Origin: Acanthaster planci
Taxonomy: Eukaryota > Echinodermata > Asteroidea > Valvatida > Acanthasteridae
DNA: 64,000 nucleotides
Reading direction: 5' to 3'
Assembly (NCBI RefSeq): GCF_001949145.1
Contig: NW_019091442.1
Location: forward strand, 562,958 to 626,957
Under the pieces are notes generated by a model. It searched no databases. It was not told where the DNA came from and saw only the letters and a list, made by a program, of their open reading frames with translations. The position numbers were made by a program, and so were the translations under genes. How positions within the stretch are numbered: position 1 is the first letter of the stretch; each line of letters opens with the position of its first letter. This document shows, piece by piece, positions 1-11,590 of the stretch.

Positions 1-2827
1 TATTGTAACCACTTATCTCTCGCCGGGGCTAAATCCTCCATCAATTTGGAGCCAATTTTTAGCAGTATGTATTTTTGACAAACATCGCTGACTCCGCTGT
101 TCATGGAATGAGTGAACGGCAAATCGTGTAGGGTGTTTTCCGTATGTATGGAAGGCCTTATGCCACATGTATCGATCCTAAGGGAAGTACAGTGTTACCT
201 TGGATGCCAACCAAGAATAGAAAAACAAAAACAGCAGGGGATGGGTCATCACCCTTTGACCCCAAATATCATAAGGGGGCCGGAAGTGCCATGGTGCTTT
301 AGAGCATTCGTTTTCGTTTACACTTAAAGTTTCACCTCAGATTTGAAAAAAGAGACTATTTTAAAACCTGAAGACGCCTATACCACGAACACAGAAGACT
401 GTGCAATAACCCCTTAGTTTCCAGGTTTACAGAGACGTTGGTATCATACGACTCAGCGGCAAATACAGATTCTTTCTGTCATCCGTACTGCTATCAATGA
501 CTTACTGCCCCGCCCCATATCGCACCATTTTTTTCTTTGAAGTCTTTCCTGCTCCCAATCCCTTTTCAATTATCAGTTTGTTCCAGTTCCCACATCCCAT
601 TTTAGTTTGTCCTGTCTCTCCATCCTTCAGCTGAATTTTCGCATGTCCCCTTAGTCTCACCAGAACAATTTCCATGCCTGTGCAAAGTCAGTGTGGCTTT
701 TCATGCTCGCTTCTAATTAGTCTCCCAGTCACAGACACTTGCTGTGTCAGCTTGGGGTGACTTGCTTTGTCAGCGACATTTTCTTTCATTTTCGTCGGCT
801 CTAAGTAGGTTTTACGCGGCTCTTATTATTTGTTCTTAGTCATTTCATGTCACCTTCTATGACGGCAATGTAGCGGGCCATCTTTGCAGTTGTACGATCA
901 GACAATAGCGCCCTCTGCAATGAGCTGTGTGCAGCGCGTAAAAAAACAAATTTTGTACGGAGGATATAGAGGGCGCCGTTGAAGGGGTTTCAGCGTTATT
1001 ATTATTATTATGTGCAGATATTCTTCGAGATTACTTACTTAACTGGTCATAATTAAATTCGAGTGGAAACTCGAATCCGTGTTCTTTTATGGTCTTGCAT
1101 TTCGGCATTCCCCCCAATCCTCACACGCAATAATTTGTTCTCTCAAGACTTGTTCCATTATGTCCAACGTCCCATAATCAGCACAACTGTTACAGTGACC
1201 AGGGTCTAAATGTCACTTTGTGCACTAGGTGTCACTGATGCACATAGGCCCATTTAGGTGTGGAGAAAGGAACGAAAACTAAGATAGAAAATAATGGAAA
1301 GTTCTTTTGGTCAGAAGGTCATAGCAGACAGAAGGTCATCAAAATAAAGACATAAAATCGAATTCGTGCAGCGTTGTTTAATGTGAACTAATTACTAATT
1401 ACTGAGGAATGGATATTGAACGAGGCTAACAAAATCTTGCCCTCAAAAAACACACCATTGAAAGCTGGTCCCCCCATAGGCCTAAGATGCTGATGCCCCT
1501 TTGTGCCCCAACCAGTAAAATCCTAACTACACCACCGATCACTGAAAATGTATACGTGTCGTATGGAAAAATCAAGATCACAGTACTGCCAATACATCAC
1601 GGACAAACAGGAAATATTACACCATTCTGGACGGGGAAGAAATTCAAGATTAATCCACGAATTGAATTCAACGGGATAATTTAGATCACTAATGTAAAAA
1701 AAAAAATAATATCCTTATATCCAATGATTCAAATAAAAGAGTTTCAATGAATGCAAACATAAATGTCTCAATACCTTGTAGAATGAATTCTTCATAGAAC
1801 ACGTATATCGATCTTCAGCAACTTGTTTATTTATTTATTCATTTGGCATCTTCCGACTTAAACAATCATGAGAATTAACAGGGGAGGTCAAGGAAGACAA
1901 AACTGTAAAACTGTCTTGAAAAGATATGTTGAACCTAAGCCCAAAGGAGAATAAAATGTTAAAAAGTGAAAAAGAAATTTTTGTCACACAGTATACAAAA
2001 TACCCAAAAATGTGCATATAAATGAAAATCCAACACATTAAAGAAAACCTTAAAAACTTTTCAACGAAGTTACGTTGACGAATAAGCAAGGAGGCAAGCA
2101 AAGTTTGATTTTTACGAAGCTTGCTTGGACATCTGATTAGAGGGCAGCATATTTTCTCAGAAATAGGACAAAATGTTAATAATAAACTAAAACGGCATTT
2201 TTTAAAATTCTTTTTAAAAAATTTCGACTTTTCAAGTAAAAAAATAATAACAGGCAGTTAAATAGCCAAACCAGGCTCCTACCCTTCAGGAAACTGCAAA
2301 CGTTGTGTCATTGTCGATCACCATAGCTTGTACACACTTCAAGGTATACTGACCCAGATAGTTGGCGAGATAGCCGGTGGCCTCTTGGCTAACTTCGGGT
2401 CAGCCCTTGTTGGATTCAACCGTCTCAGTGAGCGCCCTAGCCTTGGACATTTGATGCTCATGAAATCGCACTCTTATCTAATTATTTTCACAAAATTTAT
2501 ATTTACCTAATTTGTTTAACCCCACGATTTAACAATCTTCGTAACAATGCAGATATTCTTATTAAACTTTGCGTCCCACTTGATCACTACCACTATTATC
2601 TTTATTATAAACCTCAGCTTCATTTTTAAAAGATTATTTTATTTTACAAATTTTTGAACCATTTTCGACGCTTATTCAGAAAAACTCAAAACTGTAGATA
2701 AAATATCAAAATTAAGGCAAAAACGCATCAAGACTGAAACCTGAATGTCATTGAAGAAGGGCGCCCTCATTTTATAAGTTCTTAATAAAATCCTGCAAGA
2801 GGGCGTACGTCTTGAATTTCAGAGATC
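1..2827. other. Intergenic DNA, no recognisable gene
   Basis: A+T-rich unique-looking sequence. Reading frames are short (under 90 codons) and resemble no family I know. It contains a small ATT-repeat tract near 1001-1017 and a compact pair of inverted words, AGCGCCCTCT near 907 and AGAGGGCGCC near 968, which may be a very short repeat remnant. Confidence 0.6.
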
Positions 2828-2829
2828 TA

Positions 2830-3264
2830 GGGGTGCAGGCCAGTAAACAGGCCGAAAACTGCTTGCGCTGGCCAATTTGTATGCACTCAAATTCTCTATG
2901 AAATAGAGTGTTTTGTGGCCCATGAACTTAAAGATTTGTAGGGGAAAACACAGAAACGAATGCCAACTTGTGTCTGAGCGAGATTTGCCTGAAAACGGTC
3001 TATTTTTCGAGAAGTGTAGGCATCGATTTTTCAAAATGGCGAGGGTCTTCACCACTGCTTTTTAGGGGTGAAATGTGAAAAAATATCTTCAAAAGTCACT
3101 GGTTAATGGTTGGAAATTGGGAAAAAATGAGACATCATGATATGAACTTCAATTTGGTGGGTGTCTCGAACGCCTGAGAAACTCGTGAGTATATTTCCTG
3201 ATTTGTAGAAATTCAGGCATTTATTACTGTTGGCTATGGCAGTTTACTTACTGGCCTGCACCCC
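2830..3264. mobile_element. MITE with 17-bp inverted ends and TA duplication (Tc1/mariner-like)
   Basis: The left end GGGGTGCAGGCCAGTAA and the right end (its reverse complement, TTACTGGCCTGCACCCC) match perfectly. The element is flanked by TA at 2828-2829 and 3265-3266; a CTAG is present on both sides. The 435-bp interior has no coding capacity that I recognise. A TA target duplication with short terminal inverted repeats is the pattern of non-autonomous Tc1/mariner elements. Confidence 0.75.
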
Positions 3265-3267
3265 TAG

Positions 3268-6200
3268 TCAAACGACGGACGATGAATTCACACTCGTACG
3301 TGTAATTGTACTTTTGAATGCATAACAATAATGAGATTTGTGGGATGTAAAGACAAATGGTTCTGAAGTGGCAAGTTTTATTATTGGTTTCGGGATTTCC
3401 ACGGAACAGACCAGGTACGAAATAGAATTTCAGAGCTACGGTTACGTCTAATGTCAATGTTTCTTGGCGTATTTCTAATTGGTAAAGACCTACCTCTAAG
3501 TATCTAATTCGGATGAAGCCTTTGTTTGGATAGTTGGGAAGGGGCGTTGAGCCCTTCTCAAAGGATTATTTTGGACAGTTTGTTACAAAAGACATTTTTC
3601 TGAAAAGGTTGTGTTCAACTGGCGTAAATTGTTTGTCGCGCATACCTAATTGCTTTTAAATTCAAACAGCAAAAGCACCAAAGAAGTGAGCCCAAAAGAA
3701 ACAGTAACTTTGATATTTCACAACATTCAAGCTTTAGGAAACATCTGGGAGTGATTTACACTCTATTAATGGTCGTACTCCTATTTTGATATGTGAATAC
3801 ACTGAAACAGACTACAGCAGCTGTAGTAATAATGCGTCCAATGTAGTGTCAACTGCATCTACATGTACATTCTGCCTGCCCTTAGCTATTCATCAAATTC
3901 ATCTTTAATCCTCTCTTCCTCTTTCAAAGTTTTTTACACCTGCAGAAACAACTTGCTACGCTTTCAGGCCGAGGGACAAAATGAATTAAAACGATAAAAG
4001 GGAAATTGAATGTCTACATATTTGTCTCAGTAAACTGCACATTTCAAATATTGACAATTTATTAATGTTACAATTTGAAGTTGGATAGGTTCCAATCGTC
4101 TGTGGTATCCCTAAATGTGAATATTTTGCACTCTGTTGAAACATCTCTTTGTGTACAATTAAATCAAGTGAGGTTTTTCAAAACGTATATACGGATCGGG
4201 ACCTATTAACAGGGCAAGAGGAAGGCCAACCAGTGCTCCACCCCCAAGGCGGTCCAACTCAAAAGAATTCCTAACTTGTGTTGAAAAGATTCATGCACCA
4301 ATATTTTAGTTAGCCGTAAGGGCAGACTTACAGAAAGGTGAACAAATTGACTGTGCAGAGTCTGACAAAAACAACCAATCGCCATTTAAGTGTGGCTACG
4401 TCTTCAGTCCATTATGGCGGCACAACAACAATAGCGGATCAACGAACAAGGGATCGTCGGGATTAGGAGGATTTGGCGTCACTTATGTTTTACAAGTCAT
4501 GTAGAAGAGAAAACAAAGCCCGTCGTAAGCAGGTCGATTAAGAAGCTGGACTGAGAGACGCTTGTACATTTAGCAGGCAAACTCATGGACAGCTCTTATT
4601 GTCAGCAGCGAGGTCTTGTAATGATCCCATTGGCTACCGGTGTAGTGGACACAGTCTAACCATAGAGAAAGGATGGTCTATGGGCAATAGACTGTCCCAC
4701 GCCAATCGGCGACAGTGAAGCCCTGTTTATCCCGCGCCCGTCCCTAGTTAGCCTGATTAACTTCTAACTGCCTCCTCGCCAATCTTTTAAGAGTCTTGCT
4801 CTCAACTTCTCAAGGTTTGCATGCGGGGATGTGGGGCAGTCATCAGGTACTGGCGCCACTTCTCGCTGTCCGGCAAGTCTTTCTGGAGGAAATCACTGAG
4901 CCCGTTATTTTCTTCAGTCTGTCCCGGCCGTTGTCTTGATTTGAATGGGCTTACAGAGGAGTGACAGTGAAATGTATTCAAACGAGCGAAGTTGAGGTTA
5001 TTTATCATCGAGAAGCCTCATAGATCTTGGAAACCACCTCGCCTCTTACCAAGTGACGAGGAAGATGAATCAGTCGAGAATGGCTCCCTGGATAGAGCAT
5101 GATATCCAAAATCTTGCAAGACCGGTCCAATCCTTCTGGTTTAGTTCGATTTAAAAAAAAAACTCATACGGAATCAGAAACCCAAGTCGAACTGTCCTAA
5201 TCCCAGTCCAGACTAAGACCATGGCTGTTGGTTGTATTTTTTTCTGTTTTTATCAGGCTTGGATCACAAGGTACCTCTTCAAGCCATACCCTTCCCCGTG
5301 ACAACCACGATAAGCTTTAGACTTCCGTCACTGAGCTGTTTCTCAAATAAAACTGAGTATTCAGTGAGAACAGAACAGAATCGAGAGCAGAAACAGAAGT
5401 TAATACAAGTGCAGGCGTTTTGGATCAGTGTTTGAGACAGTTTATAGCAGAAGGTTATACACACGGGTGTAATATGGCTTCTCTTGAATACTACTAGCAT
5501 TTCACTATGTACGAAAAGAAGGGAATTGATTATCGTCGTCCGACAATCCTTGTGTAACGGCTTTTTCGTTTTCTCAAAATCGTTATGCCTTCGCTGCACA
5601 TGTCGTTTCTTAACGGATCTGCATTTGAAAAAGGTTACGCGAAAACAGCAACCCGGGAACTGATTTTACCACTGCTTTCTTAAAAAATAACATCCATCCT
5701 ACTGCATATTTTGTGAACACTGTGCAACAATAGGCCTCGATAGTCGGTCATTATTCTTACAAAAAGTTGTAGTTCGCATTAACCATTCTAAGATCTCACT
5801 CATGAATCATTCACTGGCACAGCTATTGTATACTGGAATCCGGAATACAAAATGGACCGACAGCATTAGGCCTATAGGTGATTCTTGATTAATTAAAAGT
5901 GTGTTTGCATTACTTTCATATTTCTGAAACGCTATACAATTATTAATGTTGAGATTGACTCTCATTTTCTAAGACCGAGATCTAAACATAATTATATACA
6001 ACACAAGAACTCTTCTCCGCCCAAGATCATGAACTAAGTCAGCTATACTGCGTGTTGTCTTCTCGTTCAAACAATTAAAAAAAACAAAATATTTTTAACA
6101 GTCATGTTTTAATTACAGTGGTTAAATTTACGCTAAATGGTGTTTGATTTTATGTGTTTCTCTGAAGATTAAAGTCATGCATATTACCTTAACTCTTGGA

Positions 6201-8673
6201 AACTTATTAGCGAGGACATTAGGTCACATACATGGGTAGCTATCTGCAGATTGTGTTCGTAGACATCTGCATCAATTTTTCTCTGCAGTAGAAAAGACAC
6301 TGTGAAAGTGTGGCGGAGTATTTTATTGATTGTAATGTTGGAGTTATAAAGGTTTGTTCAGATATTATTTTGCTGGGGTTAATATGGTGTTATCCACATG
6401 CCAACCAAGAACGTGGGGAAAGTTGATTGCCTGTCAAAGAATCTTGTGATGGAAGCCTAAAAAAAAATCAAGTAACTTTCTCTGAACTTTTATCAAAGTA
6501 ACACAAACAACTGAAGCGTTATCAATTGACACCATCGTTGGGGGTCCTTAGTTGAGCGAAGATGACGTCCCGTGTGCTATCTCAGGTGTTACACCCGGAC
6601 TTGCTCAAGGTTGAGGCACACTAACGTTGACTACCACGGGACAGCTCTGATAGCAGGGGCAGACCGAGACGACGTGACATCCAGGACAAGACTACTGCTT
6701 GTGTGGTGGCTACCCCGACAGACTGGTCTGACGGCTGTTCACTCCAAAGACCTCTACGGTGAGGTACCGTGCGAATATGCCGCCTCTTGTGTGCTCTCCA
6801 GAGCATCGACGTCTGGTGACTATTGCTGAACTCTCATCTGTTGACTATCCTTTGCACACCACACTGTCACAACTTAAGACACAGTTTGAATGCATAGAGT
6901 AAGCTGAAATAATCTTGAGTCGCAAAGGTGAATGAAGAAAGTAATATTCTCCTGAATAACAGTTGACGTACAGAGTTGGGTGTTACTAAAGAAATAACGG
7001 TTTTCTGGTGTAAACAACGGAAAAGATCATGAATGGAAACTTGCAGCTAAATTTCTAAAAACATCATTAAGACAAGAAATAAGTAACAGTGTGAGACACC
7101 GAACAGGTTATGGCCTTTGTCATCATTTTGACTATGCAAAACCTCTCGTCATAATGGAGATAGTCGTCCTCACGTGTTGCTGTTCTGCTTCCTCTCAGAT
7201 TAACTTAATGCGAAAACACGTAAAACTGGGTACTGTGAAATGTTGGCATTGTGTGGGCCAAATCGTTGGGAGCTGCCGAGTTTGATAGATTAGTGTACCC
7301 AGTGTGTGTGTGAATGTCCGTGTTTCTACCTCTCTAAATCAGACTCCAATACACTGGTACAGCTTCATTTTCCCATTCATCTTTACGTTGTCAGTCGTCG
7401 TGAATGACGCGTTCAACCATTGTCCCATCCAAGACTATTTGGAGCCGGCCGTGGGCTCCAGTCAAATGCCCCAAGTTGTCCCCCATTGTACCGTGAATTG
7501 TCCAGCGTTTTTTAGTACAATGCCCAGCGTTCTGCCCCGGCGATAATTTTTATGGAAATCCGCCAGTGACATATAGCAGGCGGACCCATACGAAGGGGAA
7601 ACAGTTCAGTAAGAAAACCAACAAAGAAATGAAATAGGATTTTTCTCTCTGACAATGTTGACCAAATCCCCAATTTGAAAGAAAAAATGCAGACAATTTG
7701 TAAAAGATGATGACTCTGAATGTCTACCAAGAGCCAAAATTTTCACATAAAACCGTAAGGAAAAGTCAAACGAACGTCCAAAGAGAAAGGACTTTTATTA
7801 GTTTCTATTTTATGACCATGTTAGCTATTTTTTATTCATCGATAACTTGTGGGAGTTATTTTATGAACTGAAACCAATACCCTCGACTTTTTCTGATAAG
7901 AGATTTTCAAACTCAGCAGCTAGAGACAAGTTACAGACAAGTTACCTCTCCCAAATTAATGATTTTTCGAAGAAAACGAACGCTGTAATTAATATTGAAG
8001 CACGCGTTTTTTAGTTACATTATTGAAGACTGCAGAGGCTGGGTAGTCCTCACGATCTGTTGAGAGGTTAGACCTTTGATTCTCCAGTGAGCTTACGTCT
8101 TTAACCCGAGTCCACCGGCCACAAGTCTCACATGACAGGCTGAGACAGTCCACACAAACCCGCCCATCGCTTGTTCCGGGCCGTGCTATAATAATCATGA
8201 CTCAACCCAGTAATGTACCGAATTCGGTGCAAGAAATTGCCTTTTCTCAATTTCTCTAAACAAAATGAGCTCCATCAGTGAACCCCCCCCCATATCAACC
8301 CTGTTTTAGCTGAGTCCGGCTGTCAGGAAGCCGTTAATACATCCGTAGCTCTCAGGGTTGCCTGTAGTGGTGCTATCTCCACGTTCCGTCATTTTGTCGG
8401 GACCCTAAGTGCGATTTGGAATCAATCTGACTGATTGAAGGAGCGTCGTTACTCAGCTTCATCTCGAATTATCGTTATTTGATGGGTCTCTTCTCCTATC
8501 AGAACCAGTCTGCTGCAGCTTTTAGAGTTGACTTCCTTTCTCGCTTTGTAAAACAAATGCATTCTTTTCCCATTTGTATGTTCGTATTATTAATATCCGT
8601 TCCACAAGCAGGCAGGTTAGTTTGAAAATGAGTTGGACGGTTTGAATTTGTAACTCACCCCGCATGCATAGGG
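3268..8673. other. Intergenic DNA, no recognisable gene
   Basis: Mostly A+T-rich single-copy-looking sequence with short unconvincing reading frames. The interval around 6550-6840 is more G+C-rich and open for 85 codons, but the translation resembles nothing I recognise. Confidence 0.55.
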
Positions 8674-8886
8674 CAGTGGCGTATCCAGCTGTTTGAACGG
8701 GAAGGGGAAATGGCTTTTTTTAATTCTGAATACGACAGTTACTTTTTTTCATCTGTGAGAGAATCACCACCTCCTCCTATAAGAAATGTGGAGTGCCGCT
8801 TCGAAAGTGTTAGCGCTTTCAGTGTATGAATTTTAAAAAGACAGCATACACTTGCTCCTTTCCCGCTGAATACCGGTACGCCCCTG
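8674..8886. mobile_element. hAT-like MITE, degenerate
   Basis: It begins CAGTGGCGTATCCAG and ends CCGGTACGCCCCTG, whose reverse complement begins CAGGGGCGTA, so 9 of the first 10 terminal bases match. CAGTGGCGTA-type ends are typical of hAT-derived non-autonomous elements. Subterminal purine-rich (GGGAAGGGGAAA) and pyrimidine-rich (TCCTTTCCCGC) tracts are also inverted. The flanking 8-mers do not match well, so the insertion is old or the boundary is slightly off. Confidence 0.55.
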
Positions 8887-11149
8887 GCACATAAAATATT
8901 TTCCTTGGAGTCATCGGTGAATTGAAAAATACAGTGTTAAAAAACAAAGGATCCTATGTCAACTGACATTACAAGAGCTTCAGTTCGGCCTAAGTTGTGT
9001 CTTGACTGCAGGAAATCCTGACAGTACCGAATAACGGTGTCTAAACTGGTAAGCACTATGTGATCACAGTTAATCTCCAGCTAATCTCAATATTGATATT
9101 GAGCACAACAGGTGCATCGATTTCTCTCGTAACTGCAGTCATGGTCGGATGGTAACCAAATGATTTCCTATTTTCTTTTGGCAGTTCTTATCATATTGCA
9201 TGGCTTCAAATAAAACACTTCACCCACTAGAGGCATTAGCAAATCATAACAATGACATAAAATACAAGAAAACTGGCAAAACCATACTGCAGCTTCAAAA
9301 AACGGTTTGTGCATTCGGGTGAATATGCAAATTGATTTTGACTCGTGTTACAGAGGAAAATTGTACATGTAGAAAACTTGAGGATGGTTTCTTTTGTAAT
9401 ACACAATCACAAGTAGTACGTTTAAACAGATTCTCTGTAATTCAGTGATACGTTTTACAGAAACACTATTCTAGAACAATGTAATTGTTGACAGTACATT
9501 TCCAAAGTTGGATGAATGGGCCATCTACCTTTTCTTTCATTTGCGAAAGTTTTTAAATTGGGTTTGTCCTGTTTTTGCACTTTCCAACCTCCTAAAAAGA
9601 TATGACAACAAAGAAATATGTGTGTGTTAACTGTACTATACTGCGTAAAGTGATCTCTCCTGAAACTTACAAGATATGGAGGATTACCTAAAAATATATA
9701 TATATTTGGCAAATATGGTGAAAAAGTTAGGACCTGCAAGGTCCCAGCGGATATTCCACCTATCCAAACTGTCAACATTCAAAACCGCTTTCTTTATAGG
9801 ATTGGAAACAACTAAAACGGTAGCGCAGTGAAAGCTGTGACAAAACACGATGATCCATCACTCCATGATCGATGGAGCAACACTTTACCAAGAGTCATTC
9901 TCGAAAAAAAGCTTTAACAGGCCCGTTGATCCAGAATCCACATGTTATTAGGGAAGTTGTCAATTTTCTGAGGGGGGCTCTTCATGTAACCTTTTGGGGT
10001 TTTATTTGTACACCATTCGAGAGAAAGTAAAATGGAATTCCTCCCACAATTGCTTTTCTCTCCATGTATTTAAAAAAATAATGACATTTTCCCCCTTTTC
10101 AGGAAGAGGGGGGCTCAACTCCCGTTGCCATCTCTGGACCCACTGATGATTACTTGCATGTTATGAAAATATACCAGAGGATAGTATTAGCAACCTAATA
10201 CAAAATTGAAAAGAGAAAATACTGAAATCCCACGGCAACATAAATGAAACTCGAATCAGTACCCAATCGACTTCATGCCAATCAAGGCACCATAAATTCC
10301 TATCAAAGCAGCAAAAATTTGGACCCTTATGGGTGCGTAACTGGAACCAGTTTCAAAGAGTTTTTAGATTGTCTATTATTTAAAAGAAATCCCGATATAT
10401 CTTCTTCCAAATGCCAACATACTCGATGGAATTTAAACGGTTTTTGTTTTTATGATAAATCCTCTCTTTACTTCAACACTATTTCGGTATCTCGGCAATT
10501 AACCCCCCCAAATGTAGACTTCATTAACTTTCCATGTCTGGAAAATGGAATGTCGTGGTCTGGGTTCGACTGTGTGTCTTTCAAAAAGTCAGCACACAGC
10601 TGCAGGAAACATTCCTTTGCCGAACGTTAAGAGCAAACTATTAAAGTATTACGTGATTGATGATTTTTTGTCGAATTAAATTAAACGATTACAAACAATT
10701 TCTGTCACATTCTGAAAATCATTGACTGAAATAATCCGGCTTCGCTGTATCCAAACTCAGAGACATTTATGCATAGGGGACTTGCCCTTGCGTTTTATGA
10801 TCAAATATAAAATTCTGAGCCTTGAAGAAGTTGAAGAACATGTTAGGATCGTTTCTCAAAAGTTTCAGAATAACAGAGAAAAGATACTCCTCTGACATGA
10901 GAATATGAGCGTTTGTGAAAATGCAGTCTACCACTATAAAAATACTTCATTTTGTTGATATCTTCGAAATCTTTCAAAAGATCAGGAAGCATTCGGCATT
11001 CATTTGTTTAGAACCAGGAGAAATAACGACTAACCTTACCTTCTGGTAACAACCGTAAAATAGTAAAGCCAGTTTTTTTCTGGCACATATCTACGAATCT
11101 CCATAGAGTGCCGCCTACTTAAATTAGACACTGAGAATTACTATCGTTA
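8887..11149. other. Intergenic DNA, no recognisable gene
   Basis: A+T-rich. The longest frame here (10244-10630, plus strand, 128 codons) has no domain I recognise and an ordinary non-coding composition. The interval 9950-10145 has G-rich and C-rich runs and ends with CAGTGG on the minus strand, which may be a remnant of a hAT-like element. Confidence 0.5.
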
Positions 11150-11590
11150 TAATGACATTTCACGGAAAGTCAGGCGACTTAAGCGCATGCACTATATCGT
11201 TGGGTCGACATCCCGAAAATGGGATGGCGACTTCTCGAATTGTCTTAACTCGCCATGTCTACTTTTCAAAGTCAAGTACACTTCCTGAAAACCAGATGAC
11301 AGCTTGTCAGTATGCATCAACTAACTCGCAAAGTCGATTTTCTGAGGTGAGTTGTTTAGTTATTTTAACATCTCAGCAAGTTTTCATCTGCTTTCCACGG
11401 ATTCGACTTGGCTTGATAACATATCGTGATAAGTTATTTTGTCTTTACAAGTCGACAAATCTTGACGAGTTTTGTGAAGTCAACTTCGAGAGATATTCTT
11501 CTCGACAAGTTGACATCTCGTTTGCAGGAAGTCGACTTGATGAGATAATGTTCAGGATTAAATCGCCTGCTTTTTGTTCTATGTCAAGAT
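11150..11590. repeat. Stretch rich in AAGTCGACTT/CTCGA palindromic words
   Basis: Imperfect copies of a short palindromic motif recur across about 440 bp: GGCGACTT, GGGTCGACATC, GCAAAGTCGATTTTC, ACAAGTCGACAAATC, CTCGACAAGTTGACATCTCG and GGAAGTCGACTTGATGAGA. The block stays open for 146 codons on the plus strand, but the protein looks like translated repeat rather than a gene. It may be the inside of a foldback element or a degenerate short-period satellite. Confidence 0.45.

Noticed and set aside
905-980. Tiny MITE with AGCGCCCTCT/AGAGGGCGCC ends
   Set aside because: Only about 10 bases pair, no target duplication is visible, and the words are common in animal DNA.
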